The notes under the pieces are model-generated. The model was not told where the DNA came from. It saw nothing but the letters and a program-made list of their open reading frames with translations, and made no database searches. A stretch of DNA of 64,000 nt from Anaerolineales bacterium UBA2395 (GTDB lineage Bacteria > Chloroflexota > Anaerolineae > Anaerolineales > Villigracilaceae): positions 1-64,000 of the forward strand of contig DDSH01000012.1 of the NCBI GenBank assembly GCA_002343775.1. The letters run 5' to 3'. Below, piece after piece: positions 42,692 to 51,747 of the stretch. The translations under genes and the position numbers were made by a program. Within the stretch, counting starts at the first letter, position 1. Each line of letters opens with the position of its first letter.

Positions 42692-43164
42692 TTCCCTGCT
42701 CCCAGACTTTCCTTCGCTTCATTCCCCAACGTTGTGCCTGCTCCCGTTCCCAAGCCTTCAAATAAATGAGAAGCCTGCACAAAGATCCCCTCACCGCTGA
42801 CAGCTACTTCTCCGCCCACCAATCGGATTGCTCCTGCAGCAGTCACCTTCTTCCCATTGACATTCAGCACCCATGCACTGATCGTGAACATCTGACCAAG
42901 CGGAACGGGTTTGAGGTAATTGATATTGATGTTCACCGAGGCGACGCGATGTCCCGCCAGCCAGACCGCCGCGCCCATGGCTTCATCCAGCAATGCGGCG
43001 GATGCGCCGCCATGCGCCATGCCAGGCGGACCTTGTTGAGCGAGGGTCAAGGTCACTTCAGCAAAAATCGAGTTATCGTCCTGGGCGTACCAGGTCACGC
43101 CCATGCTTGGCGAATCTTCCGAGCCGCATACGAAACAAGAGCCATGAGAGGGTAATTTCTTCAT
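42688..43164 (-). CDS. Hotdog-fold acyl-CoA thioesterase (PaaI-like)
   Basis: 158 residues with CFVCGSEDSPSMGV in front and the hotdog signature HGGASAALLDEAMGAAVWLAG. Thioesterases of this fold free CoA from acyl-CoA; the front Cys pair is common in a subgroup. A direct-repeat site lies 39 bp upstream of the ATG at 43164. A TTG 12 bp earlier is an alternative start. In frame overlap with the damaged membrane protein gene. Confidence 0.8.
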   Translation of the reverse strand: MKKLPSHGSCFVCGSEDSPSMGVTWYAQDDNSIFAEVTLTLAQQGPPGMAHGGASAALLDEAMGAAVWLAGHRVASVNININYLKPVPLGQMFTISAWVLNVNGKKVTAAGAIRLVGGEVAVSGEGIFVQASHLFEGLGTGAGTTLGNEAKESLGAGN

Positions 43165-43202
43165 TAAGTGTTTCAATCCTTTTTGTTATAGGATAGGTGA
43201 AT

Positions 43203-43220
43203 TTCCGAATAAACCGAAAA
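43203..43220 (-). promoter_or_regulatory. Candidate operator (imperfect 9-bp direct repeat)
   Basis: TTCCGAATA followed directly by AACCGAAAA, plus strand. It matches a perfect tandem repeat (TTCCGAAAA twice) at 43960-43977 in 15 of 18 positions, same orientation, and lies 39 bp upstream of the thioesterase start. Confidence 0.4.
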
Positions 43221-43253
43221 AATAAAATAAAAAAAGTTACCAAAGTAGACTTG

Positions 43254-43958
43254 CTATGCACGCACAACTTCCCGCAGCAAATCAGCCAGGCGGTTCAACC
43301 TCTCCGCGTTCAATGTGGAAACTGCCGAGAGAATCTGGCCTGCTCTGCTCAGCAACAGGCTTCCTAAACGAAAATAAAGCCGTTTCGAGATGGCAAGGCT
43401 AAATCCAAGCCCGATCAAGGCGCTTATGCTGGCGGCTACCGAGAGTTCCTGGTTCAAAAAAGCCTTTCGCATATTGGTTACATCCTCATGTTCATCCATT
43501 AAATTCAAATTGAGCAAAATGGCGGTTGTAATGTTCGCCAGATTCGGGAGCGATACGTTTTCACTTGGGATGTGTTCGAGCAAGTTATCCAGGAGGCTTT
43601 CGAGGTCTTTGTCCCGGTAATTCTCAATTTGTTGCAGGATACGTTTTTTTACTTGCTGCCATTCTTCCTCGTTACGTATATCGCTTCCAGCTAATGTTCG
43701 CAGTCTTCGGACGGCGGCAAGCGTGGGACGAAATGCAATGGTTGGCCGTCCAGGTCCGCCAGGCTGATCAGGACGTTGGTGTTCCGCTTCAACCATCCCA
43801 TGCGCTTCGAGAAGGCGCAGCATTTCATAGGCGCTGACCGGGCTAATTCGAAGGTGTTTTGCAAGCGTAGTGTAATGAATGGGCTCTCCGCCTTCATGGT
43901 AGAGATCCAGAAGCTTGCTTAATACCTCTTGTTGGCGTCGGGTAAGTTTTATAGACAT
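43254..43958 (-). CDS. Winged-helix transcriptional regulator, 234 aa
   Basis: N-terminal winged helix: SIKLTRRQQEVLSKLLDLYHEGGEPIHYTTLAKHLRISPVSAYEMLRLLEAHGMVEAEHQ. The C-terminal 130 residues are helical with a hydrophobic middle (ASISALIGLGFSLAISKRLYF) that may sense or sit in the membrane. It probably binds the TTCCGAAAA repeats at its own promoter and in front of the thioesterase gene. Ligand unknown. Confidence 0.75.
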   Translation of the reverse strand: MSIKLTRRQQEVLSKLLDLYHEGGEPIHYTTLAKHLRISPVSAYEMLRLLEAHGMVEAEHQRPDQPGGPGRPTIAFRPTLAAVRRLRTLAGSDIRNEEEWQQVKKRILQQIENYRDKDLESLLDNLLEHIPSENVSLPNLANITTAILLNLNLMDEHEDVTNMRKAFLNQELSVAASISALIGLGFSLAISKRLYFRLGSLLLSRAGQILSAVSTLNAERLNRLADLLREVVRA

Positions 43959-43959
43959 C

Positions 43960-43977
43960 TTCCGAAAATTCCGAAAA
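43960..43977 (-). promoter_or_regulatory. Perfect tandem 9-bp repeat at the regulator start
   Basis: TTCCGAAAATTCCGAAAA is two exact copies of TTCCGAAAA, lying one base upstream of the regulator's ATG. Binding there would block translation initiation or transcription. A related site precedes the thioesterase gene. Confidence 0.45.
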
Positions 43978-44063
43978 TATTATATCATGCTCCCTGATGA
44001 AGTAATCCCAATCCATGAAGATGAAATAATGTTACACTATCACCGTAACGCAAGGAGCGCGTT

Positions 44064-44504
44064 GTGACAAAAGCCGCCACCCTATCAAACGAACTTCGGA
44101 AATTCATGGAGGAAACCATGCGCCAAAGCATGAAGGGCCTGCTGGCTTTTACGCGCGACCGGAATATTTCTTTTTCCCAGATTTCAATACTTATGCATCT
44201 TTATTACAAAGGAAAAAGCAATGTTTCTGATATTGCCGAAAAATTGGGGACGACCAACGCAGCAGCCAGTCAACTTATCAGGAAACTGGAACTGGAACAT
44301 CTGGTACGGAGATATGAAGGAACTGACGACAGGCGGGTCCGCCAGATAGAACTGGGGGAACATGGAAAGAAACTTGTGGATGACATGATCGCCACCCGAT
44401 TTCACTGGCTGGATGACTTAGCCTTGCTAATTGACAACGAGAAAAGCGGGCAGATCTTGTTGTCGATCCATGAGTTGACAGAGATGATACAGCAGGTTGA
44501 GTAG
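44064..44504 (+). CDS. MarR-family transcriptional regulator
   Basis: 146 residues, with a winged helix typical of MarR: ISFSQISILMHLYYKGKSNVSDIAEKLGTTNAAASQLIRKLELEHLVRRYEGTDDRRVRQIELGEHGKKLV. The GTG start at 44064 has AAGGAGCGC upstream. It is divergent from the regulator at 43958, and about 100 bp separate them. MarR proteins usually respond to phenolic or reactive ligands. Target unknown. Confidence 0.85.
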   Translation: MTKAATLSNELRKFMEETMRQSMKGLLAFTRDRNISFSQISILMHLYYKGKSNVSDIAEKLGTTNAAASQLIRKLELEHLVRRYEGTDDRRVRQIELGEHGKKLVDDMIATRFHWLDDLALLIDNEKSGQILLSIHELTEMIQQVE

Positions 44505-44623
44505 AAACCTAGTTCTAATGAATGAACTGTGCCATTGTACCTTTTTTGAGGAAATACCTCTCCATAAAATGGATGGCATGACAAGAAAATTAATTGTTAC
44601 TCGTCATCTTTTTAACACCTTTT

Positions 44624-44704
44624 CAGCCATGTTCTTACTGCCGCCAGCGATTCGGTGGTGATGGTATGACCCATGTGGAAGTTGTGATAGTCCACATCCA
44701 CGCC
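44624..44704 (-). pseudogene. Remnant of a carboxylesterase gene (C-terminal 27 codons)
   Basis: On the minus strand this 81-bp piece reads GVDVDYHNFHMGHTITTESL then AAVRTWL, matching without gaps the end of the intact esterase at 60000-60677 (GVDVDYHNLHMGHTITAESL and on). All other parts of a gene are missing. The cut edge lies 30 bp from the inverted-repeat element. Confidence 0.75.
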
Positions 44705-44734
44705 ATCTTGCAGGTTCCGGCTTCGTCTACGCAA

Positions 44735-44824
44735 TAGACGTTATCGGAAATAACCAACAGGACTATAAAATGCCCTTGAAAATCGGCTTTTTTATGCCAA
44801 AATCCTTATTACCGATAACGTCTA
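44735..44824. mobile_element. Small inverted-repeat element (MITE-like), 90 bp
   Basis: Ends TAGACGTTATCGGAAATAA and TTATTACCGATAACGTCTA are inverted copies with one mismatch in 19, enclosing 52 bp of AT-rich sequence. It lies next to the truncated esterase remnant. A miniature transposon or IS scar is likely; no flanking duplication is obvious. Confidence 0.5.
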
Positions 44825-44871
44825 ATATACCGATTGAATGTATCTCATCCCTTTGGGCAATATAGTGCAAT

Positions 44872-46326
44872 TCATAGCCCCAGACGGGTAAACTGCTCAT
44901 GCGGCGCGTTGATGGAGGTGAGGAACTCGCGCAGGCTGGCTTTCAGCCGCTCGACGACTTCGGGATGTTCGGCGTATAAGTTTTGCTGCTGCTGCGGGTC
45001 GTCCTTGACGTTGTAGAGGGCGCTGGACATCGGTCCGCGTGTGACGCGGGCGGAGTAGCGTTTGCCATCAAAGTCGTCGTTCACGCGCACGTCGCCAAAT
45101 TGGGGCGGCAGGGGCGAGTACCAGTAGAGCGGTTCGTTTTTGTCACTGGGGGGCCAGAGGTAGAGAGTCCATTCGCCGTCGGTGATGTTCATGGCTTCGC
45201 CGTAGCGCCCATAGACGGCAGTCTCGCGGATGGGCGAATCGCTTTCAGCGTGGAGAATGTATGGGAGCAAACTCCGCCCATGCGTCCCGGCAGGAAGCGG
45301 GATGTTGAATCCATCCAATACGGTGGCGAATAAATCCACAGGTTGAACGAGGTGTGGCACGCGGCGTCCCCCCATCCCTTTGGGATGGTAGATGAGGAGC
45401 GGGACGTGGGCGAGTTCCTGATACATATTCGAGTCGCCGAGGTCGCTCCAGGGTTTGCCGATCATGCCGTGTTCGCCGAAGAGATGCCCGTGATCGGTGA
45501 CGACAATAATCATGGTGTCGTCCATCAAGCCGAGATGTTCCACTTTATCAAGCAGGTGTCCGAGCCAGCGATCCACCATCGTCACTTCGCCCGCGTACAG
45601 GGCGCGGATTTCCTTGAGTTCTTCTTCGCTGTACAGGTCGGATTTGCCGTAGGTGGGCCAGATGAATCGCTGACCTTTGAAGCCAGGGTTGTACATCTCG
45701 TCGTAGGGGAAGGGCGGGTCGAAGGGTTCGTGCGGGTCGAAAACTTCGAGCAGGAGGAAGAAGTCTTTTAAGTTGCGGTTGCGCTCCACCCAGTCGGAGG
45801 CTTTGCGGAAGACCTGCGGGGCAAAGTAGTCTTCTTCCACGCGGAAGTGGGCAGTGTTGCGTTTGTAGCGGGCAAAGGAGCCAGGGCGGAGGGCGTGACG
45901 CGCCATGCGCTCCGCTTCGCCAGGGTATTCGACGGGGATGTCGGGGTCGGTGATCCACAGGTCGTTTTCCTGTCCACGAATGAACTCCGCGCCAGAAAAG
46001 TTGAAGAAGTAATTGCCAGAGCCGCGCTCCCACATGTGATAGTGGTCGCTGATGACCATGCTGGTATGCCCGTTTTGGGTGACGATTTTGGCGAGGTCGG
46101 GGTCGGAGGTTTCGAGCGGACCCCAGCCGCGCCAGGGGAACTCGAAGCGTCCCGTCCACATATCGCGGCGGGCGGGCATACACGGGTACGAGCCGAGGTA
46201 GGCGTTGTCAAAGACGACGCTTTTTTTCGCCAGCGCATCGAGGTTGGGGGTTTGAATCCACTCGTTGCCGTAACAGCCGAGATGGTCGCGCCGCAGGGTA
46301 TCTATCAGGATGAAGATGGTGTTCAT
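44872..46326 (-). CDS. Formylglycine-dependent sulfatase
   Basis: 484 residues. The FGly motif C49-M-P-A-R53 sits in the usual place, after metal-binding IDTLRRDHLGCYG (D9). DPHEPFDPP, TDHGHLFGEHG and KPWSDLGDSN hold other active-site residues. Sulfatases cut sulfate esters; FGly must be made from the Cys by a maturase, encoded two genes upstream in the transcript. No signal peptide is seen, so the substrate must be imported or the motif is cytoplasmic. Confidence 0.88.
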   Translation of the reverse strand: MNTIFILIDTLRRDHLGCYGNEWIQTPNLDALAKKSVVFDNAYLGSYPCMPARRDMWTGRFEFPWRGWGPLETSDPDLAKIVTQNGHTSMVISDHYHMWERGSGNYFFNFSGAEFIRGQENDLWITDPDIPVEYPGEAERMARHALRPGSFARYKRNTAHFRVEEDYFAPQVFRKASDWVERNRNLKDFFLLLEVFDPHEPFDPPFPYDEMYNPGFKGQRFIWPTYGKSDLYSEEELKEIRALYAGEVTMVDRWLGHLLDKVEHLGLMDDTMIIVVTDHGHLFGEHGMIGKPWSDLGDSNMYQELAHVPLLIYHPKGMGGRRVPHLVQPVDLFATVLDGFNIPLPAGTHGRSLLPYILHAESDSPIRETAVYGRYGEAMNITDGEWTLYLWPPSDKNEPLYWYSPLPPQFGDVRVNDDFDGKRYSARVTRGPMSSALYNVKDDPQQQQNLYAEHPEVVERLKASLREFLTSINAPHEQFTRLGL

Positions 46327-46351
46327 GGGTGATCCTCTAGTTCATTACAAG

Positions 46352-46423
46352 ATTCTTAACCACGAAGGGCACAAAATACACAAAGGATTAAGAAATAGGC
46401 TTTCCTTCGTGACCCTTCGCGGT
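46352..46423. repeat. Dispersed intergenic palindromic repeat
   Basis: CCACGAAGGGCACAAAAT...AAAGG on one side and CCTTCGTGACCCTTCGCGG on the other form an imperfect palindrome in the intergenic gap. Such accacgaaggacac-type repeats are common in genomes of this group. No coding content. Confidence 0.55.
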
Positions 46424-47608
46424 TCAAAGTTTTTTCATAATCTCCGACGGTGGTCGGCGCTGACGGAGCAGGTCCGCCATCTGGCGCATGGGCTGGTCAA
46501 CGTGCGTGAAGAAGGCTTTGAAGCCCGCGCACAAATGATTCAGCCCCGCTTCGCCGTCGGGCGTGAAGTCGGTGCGGTCTTTGGGACAGCCGCCGTTGCA
46601 GGCAAACAGGACGGGACATTCGCGGCAGTAGCGCGGCAGGGACGATTTTTTGTCCAATCCAAAAGCGCGCTGCCGCTCACTGCCCACCAGTTCGTTCATG
46701 GGCGTTTCAAAAATATTTCCCAAACGGTAACGCGGCTCGACGAAATGGTCGCAGGAATACAGGTCGCCGTTATGCTCCATCGCCAGCGCCAGCCCGCAGG
46801 TTTCCTGAAAAACGCACAAACCGCCAGGCGCGCCCAGCCAGCGTCCGAGCGCGGTGTCGAACATCTGCACGAAGACTTTGCCCACGTCGCGGCGCACCCA
46901 TTCGTCGAAAACGGCGATCAGAAAATCGCCGTACTGCCCGCCCGTGATGGAACGCGGCGTGAGCGCCAGCCCCTCTTGAAAGCCCGTCTCGTTCTCGCGC
47001 TCGACGATGGGAATAAACTGGATGAACTCCGCGCCGATTTCGTCGCGCAGGAAGCGGTACACTTCCAACGGCTGATGCACGTTGGCGGCGCTGACGCAGG
47101 TCAGGATGTTGAAATCCACTTTATGTTTTTTGAGCAATGCGATGGAACGCAGGACGCGCTCGAAGGTGGGACTCCTGCCCTTGTCGCGGCGATACAAATC
47201 ATGCGCTTCACGCGGACCGTCGAGGCTGATTCCGATTAGGAAGCGATTCTCAGCGAAGAACTTACACCACTCATCGTCCAGCAGCGTGCCGTTGGTTTGC
47301 AGGGCGTTTTCGATTCTCATGCCAGGGCGGGCGTACTTCTTCTGGTACGTCACCGCGTTGCGGAAAAAGTCCAAGCCCATCAGGGTCGGTTCGCCGCCCT
47401 GCCACGCAAAGTTGACTTCAGGCGCGCGCTGACTCTGAATGTACTGACGGGTGTACGTTTCCAGCGTCTCGTCCGACATGCGGAAGGACGCGCCAGGGTA
47501 CAAATCTTCCTTGCGGAGATAAAAACAATAGTCGCAGTCGAGATTGCAAATCGCGCCGCGCGGCTTGGTCATCACATGAAAGGCGGGAGGCAGGGGAATG
47601 GCAGTCAT
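46424..47608 (-). CDS. Anaerobic sulfatase-maturating enzyme (radical SAM)
   Basis: 394 residues. The radical-SAM cluster motif C21-NLDC25-DYC28 is near the N-terminus, and the C-terminal SPASM region has CGLALAMEHNGDLYSCDHFV, YCRECPVLFACNGGCPKDR with many Cys for auxiliary clusters. The enzyme converts the Cys of sulfatase CxPxR motifs to formylglycine without oxygen. It lies between the two sulfatase genes, 9 bp from the upstream one. Lacks an obvious own promoter. Confidence 0.9.
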   Translation of the reverse strand: MTAIPLPPAFHVMTKPRGAICNLDCDYCFYLRKEDLYPGASFRMSDETLETYTRQYIQSQRAPEVNFAWQGGEPTLMGLDFFRNAVTYQKKYARPGMRIENALQTNGTLLDDEWCKFFAENRFLIGISLDGPREAHDLYRRDKGRSPTFERVLRSIALLKKHKVDFNILTCVSAANVHQPLEVYRFLRDEIGAEFIQFIPIVERENETGFQEGLALTPRSITGGQYGDFLIAVFDEWVRRDVGKVFVQMFDTALGRWLGAPGGLCVFQETCGLALAMEHNGDLYSCDHFVEPRYRLGNIFETPMNELVGSERQRAFGLDKKSSLPRYCRECPVLFACNGGCPKDRTDFTPDGEAGLNHLCAGFKAFFTHVDQPMRQMADLLRQRRPPSEIMKKL

Positions 47609-47617
47609 TTCTTCTTT

Positions 47618-49189
47618 TCAAATACTTCTTTCATGTTCCCAGTGTGGATTATCGCTTGCGCGAAGATACCAATATAACAGACGTTCCCGTAAATCGTCAC
47701 GAATCTGGCTGAGGGCGGGGTCGTTGGCGCGGTTGACCAGTTCCTGCGGGTCGTTTGTCAAGTCGTACAGTTCTTCCCTGCCCGCGCTGCGGATGACCAG
47801 TTTCCACTCGCGCGTGCGAATCATGGCGGCGCGCGCCACCGTGGTTGGGTCGTCCTGCTGGAGTTTGAGTTTCTCGAAGTAGTGTCCCATCAAGGGATCG
47901 TCGGCAGAGGTGATGCCCGCTTCAAAGGCTTGCGGCTCGCGCGGGTCATATCCGCCCGCCGCATAAACGGCGTCCCGTTCCGCCGCGCCTTCCATCAAAG
48001 AAGTGAGCGACTGACCGAAGTGGGTGTACGGCGTCTGAACCCCCGCCTGCTCCAATACGGTGGGAAACAGGTCGAGCGATTGGGTGAAGCCGTCCACGCG
48101 GCGCCCGGCGTACATATTTTTGGGATACTTGACGATCAGCGGCGCGCGCGCCAAAACATCCTGAAAACCTGTGGGCCATTTTTCGGGCAAGCCGTAATCG
48201 CCGACGTAATCGCCGTGGTCGCTGAGGAACAGGATGAGCGCATCGTCGTACAGTCCGCGCGCTTTGAGCGCGTCCATCACGCGCCCCACCTGCTCATCCA
48301 GTTTTGTGACCATGCCGTAATACACGGCGCGGATTTCGCGCCAGTCTTCGGGGGTGACGCCCGCCATCTCGTAGCGGGAGAACAGTTCGCGCATGAAGTG
48401 CGGCTTGTCGTCCAGTTGAGCGGGGATGGGGTCGGGGACGGCGGCGCGGTCGTACATCGAGAAATACGGTTCTTCGACATGATACGGCGTGTGCGGCAGG
48501 CTGGCGGCGATGTACAGGCAGAACGGCTGGGACGGCGCGTCTTTCAGCCACTGCACGGCGGAATCAAAGATCAGCCCTTCGGTTTGCGCGGCGGGAGAAT
48601 CGGCTTCGGCTTTGCCAAAGTAGAAGGAATGATGCAGGCGGTGTCCGCGCGGGTAGGGCGTGTGCGCCATCGGCAGAACGTCCGCAAATTCTTGCAGGCG
48701 TTCATCGCCGAATAATGCGCTGAACGATTTGCGTTCCACCACAAACAAGCGGAAGACCAGCCGCAGTAATTTCACTTTACGCCCGAAAGGCAGGCGGCGC
48801 AAACGCTGGCGCAAAATTCCCAGCAGGGCGTTTTGCGGTCCCGCCAGGCGGCGGCTGAAACTGGCGCGCAGACTGGGCGCGGTCATCAAATCGTTTTTGC
48901 CCGCCATGACGGTCTGGTAGCCGTTGTCTTTCAGCAGTTTGAAGAGATTCTCTTCGTGCGGGCGCAGCAACTGGTACAGCGAGCGATGCCCGTTGACCTG
49001 CGGGTACAAGCCCGTGAAGTTTGCCATACGCGATGGGGCGCAGACGGGATTGACGGCGTAGTTTTGGGCAAAGGTCACGCCGTCCGCTGCCAGCGCGGAA
49101 AGATGCGGCACGCGGACGATCGGATTCTCCAGCGCGTCCGCGCGCAGGTCGTCGGCGATGATGATGACAATGTTGGGAGGGTTGGACAT
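47618..49189 (-). CDS. Formylglycine-dependent sulfatase
   Basis: 523 residues. IVIIIADDLRADALENP supplies metal ligands D13-D14 and C50-A-P-S-R54 is the FGly motif. HTPYHVEEPYFSMYD, FLSDHGDYVGDYG and EKWPTGFQD are further active-site stretches. Again no signal peptide. The start at 49189 is chosen over one 18 bp earlier because AAGAAGACAATTCC fits it better. Cotranscribed with the maturase. Confidence 0.88.
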   Translation of the reverse strand: MSNPPNIVIIIADDLRADALENPIVRVPHLSALAADGVTFAQNYAVNPVCAPSRMANFTGLYPQVNGHRSLYQLLRPHEENLFKLLKDNGYQTVMAGKNDLMTAPSLRASFSRRLAGPQNALLGILRQRLRRLPFGRKVKLLRLVFRLFVVERKSFSALFGDERLQEFADVLPMAHTPYPRGHRLHHSFYFGKAEADSPAAQTEGLIFDSAVQWLKDAPSQPFCLYIAASLPHTPYHVEEPYFSMYDRAAVPDPIPAQLDDKPHFMRELFSRYEMAGVTPEDWREIRAVYYGMVTKLDEQVGRVMDALKARGLYDDALILFLSDHGDYVGDYGLPEKWPTGFQDVLARAPLIVKYPKNMYAGRRVDGFTQSLDLFPTVLEQAGVQTPYTHFGQSLTSLMEGAAERDAVYAAGGYDPREPQAFEAGITSADDPLMGHYFEKLKLQQDDPTTVARAAMIRTREWKLVIRSAGREELYDLTNDPQELVNRANDPALSQIRDDLRERLLYWYLRASDNPHWEHERSI

Positions 49190-49213
49190 GGAATTGTCTT
49201 CTTTCAAAAAAAT

Positions 49214-50191
49214 TTACCGATTGACATGGCGAAGAAAAGAAGCCGCTTCATTGAGCGCCGCGTTGGCTTGCGGAAGGAATCCAACAAAGTTAAAGAAGCC
49301 GTGAATCGCGCCCTGATACCGCACGCAGCGCGCCTCAACGCCCGCTTCTTCCAGCCGCGCCGCATAGCGTTCGGCTTCATCGCGCAGAGGGTCGAACTCG
49401 GCAGTGAGAATCAAAGCGGGGGGCAGGTTGCCCAAATCTTGCGCGAGAAGCGGCGAAACGCGCGGGTCGAGCCGTTCCGCCTGCGCGCTGAGATATTGAT
49501 CCCGCCGCTTTTCCAGCATGGACGTGGTGATGCCATAGCCCTGCGTTCCAAATTGGCGGTGCGAGTCGGTATCCATTTGGGCAAGGTTCGTGACAGGATT
49601 AAATAAAATTTGAAAGCGGATGGGCGGCGCGCCGCGCTGACGCGCCGTCAGACAGGCAGCCGCCGCCAGCGTTCCGCCCGCGCTGCCGCCTGCCACGCCC
49701 AAACGGGCAGAATCTCCGCCGAATTTTATGGCGTTCTCAAAAGCCCAATCCAGCGCCGCAAGCGTATCTTCCAACGCGGCGGGAAATTTGTGCTCAGGCG
49801 CCAGGCGGTAATCCACAGAAATTACAATGCACTTTCCACGCTTTGCCAGGCGGCGGCAAACCGCGTCGGCTTGACTCAATCCGCCTAATACCCAACCGCC
49901 GCCGTGCAGAAAGACCAACACAGGCAACGGCGAGGGCGCATCGGGCTTGTAGACGCGCACGGGGATGTCCCTGCCTTGCGCGGGAATGAAGCGGTCTTCG
50001 ATGCGCTTCACCTGATCGCGACGGATGAGAAAGCGCATCAGCCCGTTGAGCGCCCTTTGTTCCCGCGCCCGCTCTTCTTCAGGAGAAAGTTCCTGGGAGG
50101 AGGGTTTGGGTGTAAGCCGGGACAAGAGCTTCAAGCGCGGGTCGAGCCGTCCGCCGCCCAAGCCCGCCGGGTCAGCAATCTGAAACGACAT
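49214..50191 (-). CDS. Alpha/beta-hydrolase esterase (hormone-sensitive lipase family)
   Basis: 325 residues with H96-GGGW oxyanion motif, nucleophile G168-GS170AGG, and later AEFDPLRDEAE and GAIHGF for Asp and His. Members hydrolyse short acyl esters. Near sulfatases and sugar transporters it may remove acyl groups from carbohydrates, but this is inference. Confidence 0.85.
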   Translation of the reverse strand: MSFQIADPAGLGGGRLDPRLKLLSRLTPKPSSQELSPEEERAREQRALNGLMRFLIRRDQVKRIEDRFIPAQGRDIPVRVYKPDAPSPLPVLVFLHGGGWVLGGLSQADAVCRRLAKRGKCIVISVDYRLAPEHKFPAALEDTLAALDWAFENAIKFGGDSARLGVAGGSAGGTLAAAACLTARQRGAPPIRFQILFNPVTNLAQMDTDSHRQFGTQGYGITTSMLEKRRDQYLSAQAERLDPRVSPLLAQDLGNLPPALILTAEFDPLRDEAERYAARLEEAGVEARCVRYQGAIHGFFNFVGFLPQANAALNEAASFLRHVNR

Positions 50192-50317
50192 GGCGGTTAA
50201 GCGAGTTCTACGATGATGAGATGGTTGGGCATGGATTCACTGTTTTTGGAGGCGGGTTTGAGGGCAGAGACCAGCCCCAAGTCAGGGCTGAAGCGGTGTG
50301 TTTATCGCGCTGCGGCA

Positions 50318-51739
50318 TTAAATCTGTTTGAAATGAAACTCTTCGGGCAGAAGTTGGAAGGCTTCTTCCCGCGTGATTTCGCCGTTGTTGGCTTGCGCCA
50401 TCACCTGAACGTTGTCGTCGCGCAATTTGAACATGCGCAACAGCGGCAGCGCAAGCAGGGCGCCGATGACGGGAAAGATGGAATACATCATCCAGATGCC
50501 CTTGAGAGTTTCAGGCGTTTGAATCGCGCCCGCGCCTTCCACAAACCCAAAGTACGCCAGACCCGCCAGGGCAATGGCGGCGGAGAGACCGTTCATCAAC
50601 TTGGTGGCGAAGGTTTGCAGGGAGAAGGTGATGCCTTCGGCGCGCTCGCCCGTTTTGAATGTGCCATATTCAACGCAATCGGGCGTAAACATAAACGTGA
50701 GGATGCCCGTCAGCGCCGCGCCGAGGTTGCGAAGAACCAGGATGAGCATGAAAAGCGGGTAATTTTCGTATCCGACAAAGTAGATGACCACGCTGAAAAC
50801 GATAAAGAAGATGATGGAGAACACATACAGGTTAAATTTGCCAAAGCGTTTGGTGAGCGCGGGCGTGAATGCGGCGAGTAATAACATGGGCAGGATGGTG
50901 ATTCCCAGCAGGGTGGTTGCCGCCTGTGGGTTGCCGAGGTTGTTTACCGCAAAATAGGGAGTGAGCGTCAGCACGGTGTTGGTCAGCGAATAGACCACCA
51001 TCGAGGCGTAAAAAATCAGCAGGTATTTGTTGCCTTTGAGGTATTTCCAGATGTCGCCCAGCGAGGGGGCGTTTTCCTTCCTGCTTAGGACGCGCTCCTG
51101 CGCCAGATTGGTAACAGGGTACTTGGCGATGACGCCAATCACGGAAATCGCAAGGGCGGTGGCAAGCCAGCCGATTTTTGGATAAAGCAGGGGGACGCCA
51201 AGCGCGATGGTGATTGTGCCAATCATTCCGCCCACGCGCCCGATGGAAATGATAACGGTTCGCTCCTGAATGTTTTCGGTCATGGCGGTGGTCAAGGCGA
51301 AGATGGGCGCGTCGGTGAGGGTGTAGGTTAAATCCCATAACAGGTAGGCGATCATCGCCCAGACAATTTTCATCTCCAGCGAGATGGAAGCGGGCATGGC
51401 AAAAATCAGGACGGTGGTGATGGCAATGGGGATGATAGACCAGCGAATCCAGGGCAGGAATTTTCCGCGTTTGGGTTTGGAGCGGTCAATGATGACCCCA
51501 AAAATTGGGTCACTGACGGCGTCCCAAATCTTTGCGACCAGAAAGATGGTCGCTACGGCGGCGGCGGTGATGCCCTGATCGGTGAGGAAGATTTGGTGGA
51601 AGTTCAAGAGCAGCATGTAGATGATGCTCTGCCCAAAGAAATAGACACCATAAGCAGTGCGCTCTGGCTTTGACGTTTGAAAAGCGACAGCAGGGCTGCC
51701 TGTTTGCGCTTTCAGGGACGTTACGTTATTTGTCTCCAT
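50318..51739 (-). CDS. MFS sugar transporter of the GPH family
   Basis: 473 residues with twelve predicted helices. Early sequence GVYFFGQSIIYMLLLNFHQIFLTDQG and the DAVSDPIFGVIIDRSKPKRGKFLPWI loop are the GPH (glycoside-pentoside-hexuronide:cation symporter) signature. It likely brings in glycosides with cations. It starts 8 bp after the stop of the second MFS gene upstream, in the same transcript. Confidence 0.83.
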   Translation of the reverse strand: METNNVTSLKAQTGSPAVAFQTSKPERTAYGVYFFGQSIIYMLLLNFHQIFLTDQGITAAAVATIFLVAKIWDAVSDPIFGVIIDRSKPKRGKFLPWIRWSIIPIAITTVLIFAMPASISLEMKIVWAMIAYLLWDLTYTLTDAPIFALTTAMTENIQERTVIISIGRVGGMIGTITIALGVPLLYPKIGWLATALAISVIGVIAKYPVTNLAQERVLSRKENAPSLGDIWKYLKGNKYLLIFYASMVVYSLTNTVLTLTPYFAVNNLGNPQAATTLLGITILPMLLLAAFTPALTKRFGKFNLYVFSIIFFIVFSVVIYFVGYENYPLFMLILVLRNLGAALTGILTFMFTPDCVEYGTFKTGERAEGITFSLQTFATKLMNGLSAAIALAGLAYFGFVEGAGAIQTPETLKGIWMMYSIFPVIGALLALPLLRMFKLRDDNVQVMAQANNGEITREEAFQLLPEEFHFKQI

Positions 51740-51747
51740 GTCTCTCT

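Larger units (their letters stand above)
44505..44871. other. Gene-free scar region
   Basis: About 370 bp without an intact gene between marR and the sulfatase gene. It contains the esterase remnant at 44624-44704 and the inverted-repeat element at 44735-44824, described separately. The rest is AT-rich and shows nothing else I recognise. Confidence 0.6.
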
